This document shows positions 1 to 6,033 of a DNA stretch of 10,587 bases, piece after piece. Made by a program: the position numbers and the translations under genes. The notes under the pieces were generated by a model, which had not been told where the DNA came from, did not search any database, and worked only from the letters and a program-made list of their open reading frames with translations. Where the stretch lies: assembly GCA_905480445.1 (NCBI GenBank), contig CAJQQJ010000144.1:1-10587 (forward strand), given 5' to 3'. This DNA comes from an uncultured Alphaproteobacteria bacterium. Its GTDB lineage: Bacteria > Pseudomonadota > Alphaproteobacteria > UBA7985 > CAJQQZ01. The first letter of the stretch is position 1. Each line of letters opens with the position of its first letter.

Positions 1-766
1 CGGGCGTCACTATTGAGACTTCAAATCGTAACCGTGATCCGCTAACCCGAAGATTCGCGCTCATCGAATAGGCAAGTTCATGCAGACCTTCATCGGAAGA
101 TGTCGTTGCATTTAACCATCCCACAGATGCAAAACAGGTCACAATGTCACCAGTCAATGCGTTGGCAAGGTCACGTAACTCTGCTCGCTCGTCAGAGGTA
201 ATTACCGGGCGTAAAACCAACATTGGCCGTTCGTCTGCAAAGCCACCAATTTCGGTCATTACCGTCGGCGGCAAAGGTGCGGGGCGTTGCCAGACTTGGA
301 TCGGGCGGGAGATGTTTTTGAATTCTTGCGTGCCAAGGTCATCGAAGGAGGGACCAAGCGAACCATCGAGACTGCCATATGCCGCATCTGACAACGTGAC
401 AGCCCCAGGCTCTGAAAATTCCTGTAGGCGTGCTGCGACGTCGACCCCGTCACCAAAGATATCTTCGTCTCGAAAAACAACATCACCGGTATGGACACCA
501 ATGCGCAACTTAAGCCGTTGGTGCGTTACAAGTTTGTCCTGTATCTGAAAGGCACAGGCCACGGCTTCTGCGACACTGAGAAAGGATACCAGCCAGCCAT
601 CGCCCATGCTTTTGATGATTTTGCCACGGCCTGATGCCACTTCTGGCTCGAACAGCTCGGCGCGAAAATGGAGCAGTGCAGCAAGCGTTCCCGACTCTTC
701 TTGTCCCATCAAACTGGAATAACCAACGATGTCAGCAGCCAATATCGCAGATAGCCGACGTTCCAA
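1..766 (-). CDS. Class III adenylyl cyclase, N-terminal part (3' end outside window)
   Basis: Makes cAMP from ATP; a soluble cytoplasmic regulator, judging from the visible part, which has no membrane segment. About 255 codons lie in the window and the gene runs off the left edge. The cyclase homology domain fills roughly residues 3-165. Visible residues are metal-binding Asp12 (LAADIVGYS) and Asp56 (SMGDG), the adenine-selecting pair Lys52 and Asp102, and Arg113 of the VAAR motif. The usual transition-state Asn is Asp109 here (GVDVAARL). After the cyclase domain, the text up to the edge (LRVSGSRLRFEVSIVTP) resembles the TolB/FlgO-like segment of cyclases that end in TPR repeats. I chose TTG at 766-764 because the frame is closed by TAA a few codons upstream, AGGGGAG lies about 8 bases before it, and homologues begin with ERRL. 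Family assignment is firm; the activity is less certain because of Asp109. Confidence 0.88.
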   Translation of the reverse strand, partial: MERRLSAILAADIVGYSSLMGQEESGTLAALLHFRAELFEPEVASGRGKIIKSMGDGWLVSFLSVAEAVACAFQIQDKLVTHQRLKLRIGVHTGDVVFRDEDIFGDGVDVAARLQEFSEPGAVTLSDAAYGSLDGSLGPSFDDLGTQEFKNISRPIQVWQRPAPLPPTVMTEIGGFADERPMLVLRPVITSDERAELRDLANALTGDIVTCFASVGWLNATTSSDEGLHELAYSMSANLRVSGSRLRFEVSIVTP

Positions 767-1078
767 AACTAGAGCTCCCCTTTACATTTGAACCTAAACG
801 ATCTCCGCAATCTAATCCATCATCGGTTCATTTTTTTGTATTTCGGGGCAGTTTCAGCGAAGCGATGCTCACTGTTTTCGAACCAAGTCAGTTTGTCCTG
901 CAGTCATATCTATCCTTCATAGAAGGATAGTCAAAACTAAAACTGAAGGCTGTTTTTAACTGAATTTCGTTAGTCCAACGGTAATTGAACTGCTCTAGAG
1001 GTTTTTCTGTTAGGCGCCTGGTTTCCTGGGGACGGAGATGAGTCTAACAACTCCGGTTCTCGATTACATTGCCACCCC
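767..1078. other. Intergenic region without a gene
   Basis: This stretch of about 310 bases lies between the DUF1127 gene and the cyclase, both on the minus strand. Short open frames here lack ribosome sites and family resemblance. The only clear structure is the perfect hairpin at 910-930. No T-tract terminator follows the DUF1127 gene, and I could not place a convincing promoter for the cyclase. Confidence 0.6.
910..930. promoter_or_regulatory. Perfect 9-bp inverted repeat with 3-base loop
   Basis: CTATCCTTC and GAAGGATAG flank the loop ATA. The repeat lies about 145 bases upstream of the cyclase start. No T-run follows on either strand, so it does not look like an intrinsic terminator. 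It could be a repressor operator or an RNA hairpin in the cyclase leader. The structure is certain; the role is a guess. Confidence 0.4.
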
Positions 1079-1327
1079 TCAGCGAATTAGCGGTGCTTTT
1101 GCAATCGTTGATCTTTCCAATTCGAGCTCGTCTATGCCAGCGTCTCGGCGTAATCTTGGGCTCAGGCGGTTCAAGTCTGGCTGTGGTTCGAAAAGCTGTT
1201 TGAATGCCTTTAACAGCTTGCGTCCAGTTCCTGACCAAGGGGTGTCATGGCTGTCTTTGCGCTTGTCATTGTCTTGCAGCTTTAGCGTTTCAAAGATCTC
1301 TGGTTTGCGGCGATAAATGTTTTCCAT
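1079..1327 (-). CDS. DUF1127-type small protein, 82 aa
   Basis: A small basic cytoplasmic protein of unknown exact role. The C-terminal half (roughly residues 50-68, LNRLSPRLRRDAGID) matches the DUF1127 signature, normally LSxRxLxDIGL. Proteins with this domain in Alphaproteobacteria have been linked to RNA turnover and phosphate or stress responses. The N-terminal half is charged and low in complexity (KLQDNDKRKDSHD) and probably disordered. The start is ATG at 1327-1325, because AGGAGA sits 5 bases before it; the longer reading to 1450 runs through the divergent regulator's promoter and has no ribosome site. At 82 residues it is longer than the shortest DUF1127 proteins (about 45-50 residues). 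Its neighbour is a divergent LysR-type gene. Ala63 replaces the usual Ile of the DIGL core, so the match is slightly degenerate. Confidence 0.72.
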   Translation of the reverse strand: MENIYRRKPEIFETLKLQDNDKRKDSHDTPWSGTGRKLLKAFKQLFEPQPDLNRLSPRLRRDAGIDELELERSTIAKAPLIR

Positions 1328-1393
1328 GTCTGTCTCCTGTTTAGGTTCTAGGACAGGATGCAGGAGAGTAGGCCTGGGCTCAAACACCATTCC

Positions 1394-1423
1394 TTGACAA
1401 GGGTTGTTCCAAAAAGTCATAAG
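1394..1423 (+). promoter_or_regulatory. Candidate promoter of the LysR-type gene, with palindrome over the -35
   Basis: TTGACA at 1394-1399 is followed after 18 bases by CATAAG at 1418-1423. The -35 lies inside the 11-base palindrome CCTTGACAAGG (1392-1402), which could be an autoregulatory site between the divergent genes. Transcription would begin at or next to the ATG at 1429. The -10 is weak. Confidence 0.35.
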
Positions 1424-1428
1424 CCTGG

Positions 1429-2325
1429 ATGTCAAAGGCCCTTCCACCACTCAATGCTTTACGCGCCTTCGAGGCAGCAGGTCGTTTGGGCAGCTTTACG
1501 AAGGCTGCCGTCGAGCTCAATGTTTCACAATCGGCAGTCTCCCGTCATGTGCGCGGGCTAGAGAAACGCCTCAACGTGCATCTGTTCCGTACAGAGAATA
1601 TGGGCGTCGCACTCACGGATCAGGGCCGTTCATATCTGGCAGAAATCACGCCCGCGTTTGATAGAATTTCTCAGGCGACAGAAGCGCTATCAATCCCCTC
1701 TGTCGGTGTCGTGACGCTAACCACCGAAAGCACAGTCGCCCAAAAATGGTTGGTGCCTCGGCTTGCTAATCTCAAGAAACGCCACCCCAACATTGACCTG
1801 CGATTGTCGGTTGAGGCAGAGGTCATGGATATCGAAGCCCATGATTTCGACATCGGGTTACGCTACCTAAGAGGGTCGCCACCCGCGGGGTATGACTTTC
1901 TGTTTCCCTCGATTGTTCGCGCCTTTGCAGCACCGAATTTCGCGCCCACAAACGACGAAGGTGGGGTGGATCTCGTGGCGCTGTCTAAGGGTCCGTTAGT
2001 GGAGGAGGCGACCTTCAGAATGTGGCCAGAGTGGTTCAAACTGGCAGGTCTTGAAGACAACCTAAGCCTTGACTTGCCTCATCCACTCGTCGCGCTGCTG
2101 GCTATCCAATCCGCCGTTGCGGGACTGGGCGCTGTGCTGATGGATGAATGCTTGTGCGAGCCCGAAATCCGATCCGGTGCGCTCGTAGGACTCACCGACG
2201 TGCAAATTCCATTTGGCGGGTACTATTTAGCGGTCAACAAACGAGCGGGCCGCCGCAAAGCCGTTAATGCCGTGCGTCAGTGGCTGCTGGATGAATGCGC
2301 TAATGCCGAAGAGCAGAACAGCTAA
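1429..2325 (+). CDS. LysR-type transcriptional regulator (GcvA/AmpR-like), 298 aa
   Basis: A DNA-binding regulator that normally acts as a tetramer and responds to a small ligand. Residues 6-65 form the winged helix-turn-helix, with the family text LPPLNALRAFEAAGRLGSF and the recognition part NVSQSAVSRHVRGLE. The effector-binding domain spans about 90-290 and includes the typical KKRHPNIDLRLSVE stretch. Length is normal for the family (about 300). The ATG at 1429 fits homologues, which begin with a few residues before LPPLNALR. No Shine-Dalgarno sequence precedes it, so the message may be nearly leaderless. It is divergent from the DUF1127 gene and convergent with the GNAT gene, overlapping its stop by 4 bases. 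Its target is unknown; the neighbouring dehydrogenase operon is a possible but unproven regulon. Confidence 0.93.
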   Translation: MSKALPPLNALRAFEAAGRLGSFTKAAVELNVSQSAVSRHVRGLEKRLNVHLFRTENMGVALTDQGRSYLAEITPAFDRISQATEALSIPSVGVVTLTTESTVAQKWLVPRLANLKKRHPNIDLRLSVEAEVMDIEAHDFDIGLRYLRGSPPAGYDFLFPSIVRAFAAPNFAPTNDEGGVDLVALSKGPLVEEATFRMWPEWFKLAGLEDNLSLDLPHPLVALLAIQSAVAGLGAVLMDECLCEPEIRSGALVGLTDVQIPFGGYYLAVNKRAGRRKAVNAVRQWLLDECANAEEQNS

Positions 2326-2795
2326 AGCTCTTTGCGATAATAGATCCGCTCGAACCCTTTTTCCGTTCCACGGCTGATTTCCTCATAACCCAGGTGAGGG
2401 TAGTAGCTGTGGTTTTCGGTCATGTGGATGTTGGTGTAGAGTTCGATGGCTTTGTAGCCCGCAGCCCGGGCCTGTTGCTCAACGAAAGCGATCAGCCTTG
2501 AGCCGACCCTGAGACCTTGGGCACTGGGGAAGACGGCAACGTTCTCTAAATGGATGTGATCGACGCGCGGATAAAACAGTGCAAAACCTCGGGTGAAGCT
2601 TTGTGGCCCTGATGTCGGGTCGTCTAGCGGGCCGGTCTTAGCCAACCACAGCTGTTGATTGGCAATCGGCTCGGCGAAGTCCTGGGTCATGGGTAGAGGG
2701 CGACGGCCAATGCGCTCGACATAGATCTCATAAGCGGCCTCCGCGCAAGCGCGCACGACGGCAAGGTCATCTGGTTGTGCAAGTGTGATGTTCAC
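2322..2795 (-). CDS. GNAT-family N-acetyltransferase, 157 aa
   Basis: Predicted to transfer an acetyl group from acetyl-CoA to an amine; the acceptor is unknown. The acetyl-CoA motif A is visible around residues 86-110 (ENVAVFPSAQGLRVGSRL, with the pyrophosphate-binding QGLRVG). The C-terminal strand region has the pattern LYTNIHMTEN...YYPHLGYEE...GFERIYYRK, frequent in GNAT proteins I recall from Alphaproteobacteria. Length is typical. The start is GTG at 2795-2793: AGGGAGAGAG lies just upstream and the preceding dehydrogenase stops only 3 bases earlier, so translation is probably coupled. It is the last gene of the four-gene operon, and its stop overlaps that of the convergent LysR gene. 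A role in acetylating an amino compound handled by the two dehydrogenases is inference only. Confidence 0.9.
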   Translation of the reverse strand: MNITLAQPDDLAVVRACAEAAYEIYVERIGRRPLPMTQDFAEPIANQQLWLAKTGPLDDPTSGPQSFTRGFALFYPRVDHIHLENVAVFPSAQGLRVGSRLIAFVEQQARAAGYKAIELYTNIHMTENHSYYPHLGYEEISRGTEKGFERIYYRKEL

Positions 2796-2798
2796 TGT

Positions 2799-3944
2799 CT
2801 AGCTCTCTCCCTTCAGATCGAAGATCCCGGCGATGTCTTTATTGGACAGTTGGACGGGATTGTTGCCCATTCTCTCTAGATTGACTTGATGAGAAAGAAA
2901 ACTGCGTTGTTCCAGGTTAATGGCCCCTAGCTTTGACATGTCGGTCTCGAGGCCAAGGCTTGCGACGAAGTCTTTCAAGGTCTGACAAGCCTGGCTTTTG
3001 TCTCTTATGCCTAGCAGTTTCACAAGCTTGTCCATAGTAGCCGCGAGATGGGTGGGCCCACGTGGGTCTTGCACGCTGTTGTCCTCTGCATCCAAGTGCG
3101 CTTGGAAGATCGCTGGCAGGGTCAACCAGACGGCATGGCCATGGGGAACGCCGTGATGAGAGGTGAAGGCGTAGGAGAAGGCATGGGCCGCTGTGGTTCT
3201 GGTATGGTTGATCGCTTGTCCCGCGAGATTTGCGGCCTCAAGCATTGTCTGGAGCTCTAAAGGACTGCCTCCGTGAACAACCTTGGGCAATGTCGACCAA
3301 CTGAGCGCGAGTGCTTCGAAAGCCAGGGCTTGGCTTTCGCTGCTCGAACTCACGGCCCAGGCGCTTTCAATCGCTTGTGCTACCGCGTCCAAGCCATTGA
3401 TGGCACGTTGACGAGAACTGTTGGATTTGATGAGCGCGCCGTCAAGAATGATCTGGTTTGGCAGAATATGAGGTGCCACTAAAGAAAACTTCTCTTTGCC
3501 GATATAGACGACGGCGAACTGAGTTGCTTCGCTGCCAGAACCTGCGGTTGTCGGAATGCAGACCAACGGAATCGCAGGATCTCGGCTCGCTTCAACACCT
3601 GTCGCAATGGCTTCAGCTTGGGTGGGGTCGCGGTAGAAAGCTTTGATCAGCTTGGCCATGTCCATGGCACTGCCGCCGCCGACTGCTATGATCAGATCGA
3701 TCTTGTTCGCGCGGGCTAGCTCAACGCCGCGCAAGGCATCTTCGACTTTTGGGTTAGTTTCGAAATCACTGAAGGAGACTAGCTCTGCCTGATCGAACTG
3801 TCGCCCGATTACTTTCGCCGCACCACATGCTACAAAGGATTGTTTCCCCCGAACCAGCAGCGTCTTCTTCGGTTGGTGCAGACCTTTGATCTCTGACAGT
3901 TTGCTCAGAGCCCCAAGGCCGGTAGAGTAACTCGGAGAAGGCAT
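2799..3944 (-). CDS. Iron-type alcohol dehydrogenase, phosphonoacetaldehyde-reductase-like, 381 aa
   Basis: A group III (iron-containing) alcohol dehydrogenase that interconverts an alcohol and an aldehyde with NAD(P). The nucleotide motif GGGSAMDMAK is at residues 89-98 and PTTAGSGSEAT at 131-141. Metal-site positions are Asp186, His254 and His268 (GVPHGHA). The fourth ligand position, normally His, is Gln190 (GLDAVAQAIES). The stretches AANLAGQAINHTRTTAAHAF and SYAFTSHHGVPHGHA look like the hydroxyethylphosphonate dehydrogenase/PhpC subgroup, where I recall Gln at this position too, so it need not mean loss of function. The start ATG at 3944 overlaps the preceding stop (TGATG); GTG at 3947 is also possible. 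No other phosphonate gene is visible, so the substrate could be another small anionic aldehyde, for example a sulfonate. Family is secure, substrate is not. Confidence 0.9.
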   Translation of the reverse strand: MPSPSYSTGLGALSKLSEIKGLHQPKKTLLVRGKQSFVACGAAKVIGRQFDQAELVSFSDFETNPKVEDALRGVELARANKIDLIIAVGGGSAMDMAKLIKAFYRDPTQAEAIATGVEASRDPAIPLVCIPTTAGSGSEATQFAVVYIGKEKFSLVAPHILPNQIILDGALIKSNSSRQRAINGLDAVAQAIESAWAVSSSSESQALAFEALALSWSTLPKVVHGGSPLELQTMLEAANLAGQAINHTRTTAAHAFSYAFTSHHGVPHGHAVWLTLPAIFQAHLDAEDNSVQDPRGPTHLAATMDKLVKLLGIRDKSQACQTLKDFVASLGLETDMSKLGAINLEQRSFLSHQVNLERMGNNPVQLSNKDIAGIFDLKGES

Positions 3945-5251
3945 CACTCAGCAGCTGTATAAGGCTCAATGTTGCGACCGCCATAACGACGCACGCGTAT
4001 GTTGGCTTGTTCGGCGTGACCTGCAAAACCTTCCAACATACAAAGCCGCGAGCAAACTTCACCAACCTTTGTAGAAGCCTCGTCGGTCAATACGCGCTGG
4101 TAGGTGCAAGTTTTCATGAATTTACCGACCCATAAACCACCGGTGTAGCGCGCGGCTTTTTTGGTGGGCAGCGTGTGGTTGGTGCCAATGACCTTATCGC
4201 CATACGACACGTTTGTGCGCGGCCCAAGGAACAGTGCGCCATAATTGGTCATGTTGTTGAGGAAATAATCGGGATCTTTGGTCATGACCTGGACGTGTTC
4301 ATAAGCCAGTTCGTCAGCGACCTGAACCATCTCGGCCTCATCTTTACAGACAATGATCTGACCGTAGTCGGCCCAAGAGAGGGCAGCGATCTCAGCCGTG
4401 GGCAAGACCTTGAGTTGACGCTCAACCTCCGCCAGGGTTTCACGGGCCAGTTTTTCGGATGTGGTGATCAAGGCCGCGGGAGAGGTCGGTCCGTGTTCTG
4501 CTTGACCCAGCAGGTCCACTGCACAAAGCTCTGCATCAACAGTCTCGTCGGCTATGACTAGCGTTTCTGTTGGTCCCGCAAAGAGGTCAATCCCGACACG
4601 TCCATACAACTGGCGCTTGGCTTCAGCGACGAACATGTTGCCTGGGCCGACCAGCATATCTGTTGGCGTGATGGTCTCGGTCCCCAGCGCCATGGCTCCG
4701 ACCGCCTGCATGCCACCCAGACAGAGGATCTCGTCGGCTCCGGCCATATGCATGGCGGCAACAATAGCCGGATGAGGCGCACCTTTGTAGGGCGGGGCAG
4801 AGGCAACGACACGCTTCACGCCAGCAACCTTGGCGGTGACAACTGACATATGGGCCGAAGCGACCATGGGGTATTTGCCGCCAGGCACGTAACAAGCGAC
4901 CGAATTCACTGGCACATTTTTGTGACCCAGAACCACGCCAGGCATGGTTTCAACTTCTATGTCTTGGAAGGCTGCCTTTTGATGTTCAGCGAAGTTCTTA
5001 ACCTGAGCCTGAGCAAATTGAATGTCTTCCAAATCGCGCTTAGAAACCTTTGCCATAGCGGCCTCTATGTCCTGCTCAGACAAGTGGAAGCTATCAGGTG
5101 CATAGCCATCAAATTTCTCTGACAGTTCTCTCACCGCAGCGTCACCGCGCGCTTCGATGTCGGCCAGTGTTGCCTCTACTGTTGCGCGGACTTTGGCGTC
5201 TGCTTCTGCGACCTGTTCGGCGGTTTTGCCTGCTTTGATGATTGTTGCCAT
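3944..5251 (-). CDS. Histidinol-dehydrogenase-family oxidoreductase (HisD paralogue, HpsN-like), 435 aa
   Basis: A zinc- and NAD-dependent dehydrogenase that in this family oxidises a primary alcohol through the aldehyde to the carboxylate. The expected catalytic residues are present: Gln250 and His253 (GQAEHG), Glu318-His319 (AYEHV), Asp352 (SYGDK), His359 (GTNH), Glu407 and His412 (EGFAGH). The conserved AGPTET and VGPGN loops are also there. The context has no his biosynthesis genes, and the text SYGDKVIGTNHTLPT with YTGGLWVGKFMKTCTYQ is typical of catabolic paralogues such as HpsN (sulfopropanediol dehydrogenase) rather than HisD of histidine synthesis. The ATG at 5251 overlaps the upstream stop as TAATG; an ATG four codons earlier (5263) lacks a ribosome site. 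It is the second gene of the operon. Fold and chemistry are confident; the substrate is inferred only. Confidence 0.9.
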   Translation of the reverse strand: MATIIKAGKTAEQVAEADAKVRATVEATLADIEARGDAAVRELSEKFDGYAPDSFHLSEQDIEAAMAKVSKRDLEDIQFAQAQVKNFAEHQKAAFQDIEVETMPGVVLGHKNVPVNSVACYVPGGKYPMVASAHMSVVTAKVAGVKRVVASAPPYKGAPHPAIVAAMHMAGADEILCLGGMQAVGAMALGTETITPTDMLVGPGNMFVAEAKRQLYGRVGIDLFAGPTETLVIADETVDAELCAVDLLGQAEHGPTSPAALITTSEKLARETLAEVERQLKVLPTAEIAALSWADYGQIIVCKDEAEMVQVADELAYEHVQVMTKDPDYFLNNMTNYGALFLGPRTNVSYGDKVIGTNHTLPTKKAARYTGGLWVGKFMKTCTYQRVLTDEASTKVGEVCSRLCMLEGFAGHAEQANIRVRRYGGRNIEPYTAAE

Positions 5252-5685
5252 TAGTTGATCCATCCCAGTTGTTCACAACGCTTTGAATACCAGACCAAGA
5301 AGACTGCCAGGATGATCGGGCTCAAAACACCCAAGACCACTTCGGAGGCTGTGAACGTCACTGTTGAGCCGATCAGGGTCGCCGCATGCCCCATCGTCAC
5401 GATCACACCAACGAAGGATATGATGAACAGGAAGGTTGCTAGCTTCGACTTGCGCAACAGTAAAATGGCACCCAAGGCTCCACCAAAGACCGACAGCGCA
5501 AAGCCGATAGTTGCCCACAGCGGGCGGGCTTCGGCGATGGCACGGTGTGACTCAGGCATCGCGGCCAATGTCTCAGGGTTCATCTGCATATAGAAGTTCA
5601 TACAGCCCATCAGATTCCACAAAAGTGTGAATATGGCGACGAGCCAGAAGGTCCAGTGGACCCGGTTTGCCTGATCGTTACTCAT
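5251..5685 (-). CDS. Four-helix inner-membrane protein of unknown function, 144 aa
   Basis: A small integral membrane protein with no enzymatic motif. Predicted membrane segments lie at about residues 12-30, 57-77, 82-100 and 115-137. The first helix has the pattern WTFWLVAIFTLLWNLMGCMN, followed by a loop with FYMQMNPETLAAMPE. This resembles a family of roughly 140-160 residues often labelled 'sugar transporter' in databases without experimental support; I would not assign transport. The ATG at 5685 is chosen because AAAGGAGA precedes it by 5 bases. The 14 bases from AGGAGA through ATG are identical to those before the DUF1127 gene at 1327. A 27-residue N-terminal extension to 5766 is open but lies in the promoter region. 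It is the first gene of the operon and ends in TAATG with the HisD paralogue, so its product may serve the same pathway. Confidence 0.82.
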   Translation of the reverse strand: MSNDQANRVHWTFWLVAIFTLLWNLMGCMNFYMQMNPETLAAMPESHRAIAEARPLWATIGFALSVFGGALGAILLLRKSKLATFLFIISFVGVIVTMGHAATLIGSTVTFTASEVVLGVLSPIILAVFLVWYSKRCEQLGWIN

Positions 5686-5759
5686 GTCTGTCTCCTTTGC
5701 CCGGCCTGAACCGGCGATGTCCTGTTGAGTTGGCTTGGTTTTGGCATAAGGCTCTCTGA

Positions 5760-5790
5760 TTGTCATTACTGATCAAGTCATAAATGACAA
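5760..5790 (-). promoter_or_regulatory. Candidate operator upstream of the dehydrogenase operon
   Basis: Perfect 8-base arms TTGTCATT (5760-5767) and AATGACAA (5783-5790) are separated by 15 bases. A third GTCAT copy at 5777-5781 makes GTCAT-AA-ATGAC with the right arm, so three half-sites are present, the first two 15 bases apart. The site lies 75-105 bases before the operon's first ATG. This spacing suits a dimeric regulator. The binding protein is unknown. Confidence 0.42.
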
Positions 5791-5819
5791 GGAGCTGCCA
5801 ACGCTCTCCGGCGGGTGAG

Positions 5820-5900
5820 GTCATTCTGAACGTAGTGAAGAATCTATAACACCGTAAAGGCCCTAGATCTTTCGGTTCGCTAGGGCTCTCTCAAGATGAC
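5820..5900. repeat. Palindromic intergenic repeat (REP/MITE-like)
   Basis: The element begins GTCATTCTGA and ends TCAAGATGAC, which pair in 8 of 10 positions. Inside, GCCCTAG (5860-5866) and CTAGGGC (5880-5886) form a perfect stem around 13 bases. The layout GTCATTCTGA...GAAGAATCT...AGATC...GATGAC is one I recall from dispersed palindromic repeats in many bacterial genomes. Only one copy is in the window, so dispersal is inferred. Confidence 0.5.
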
Positions 5901-5960
5901 GGCTGAGGTGCTTGTGAGAATGCGAAGCAAGAGCTTAGACGGCTTATTCTTCTTGCTATC

Positions 5961-6000
5961 AAGATCTCCCCTTGTCATTCCTGACCTGATCGGGGATCTT
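5961..6000. repeat. Second palindromic intergenic repeat
   Basis: AAGATCTCCCC (5961-5971) pairs with GGGGATCTT (5992-6000), one base bulged, around a 20-base spacer containing GTCATTCCTGACCTGATC. Similar GTCAT..C..GA.CTGATC elements are common in alphaproteobacterial spacers. It sits just before the M20 gene and would form a hairpin in its leader. A longer reading frame through it upstream of 6034 is artefactual. Confidence 0.5.
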
Positions 6001-6033
6001 CGCAACCATAGATGCGATGTAACTGGCGAGCCC

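Noticed and set aside
144..548. Plus-strand open frame of 134 codons, and a minus-strand frame at 259-501
   Set aside because: Both overlap the adenylyl cyclase, whose catalytic motifs fix the true frame; neither has a ribosome site or family resemblance.
634..930. Plus-strand open frame of 98 codons across the cyclase start and spacer
   Set aside because: It covers the N-terminus of the cyclase on the other strand and then low-complexity spacer; no ribosome site or recognisable protein text.
1038..1316. Plus-strand open frame opposite the DUF1127 gene
   Set aside because: The minus strand has the DUF1127 motif and a strong ribosome site; the plus frame has neither.
4554..4895. Several open frames on both strands inside the HisD paralogue
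   Set aside because: They are alternative frames of a gene with all catalytic residues in place.
3944..5251. Calling this gene hisD of histidine biosynthesis
   Set aside because: No his genes are near, and the motifs around GTNHTLPT and YTGGLWVGK fit catabolic paralogues better. The catalytic residues alone do not decide it.
5896..6033. N-terminal extension of the M20 frame upstream of ATG 6034
   Set aside because: The extension translates a palindromic repeat (VIPDLIGDL text), a familiar artefact, and M20 proteins start near MTKTFEQDF.
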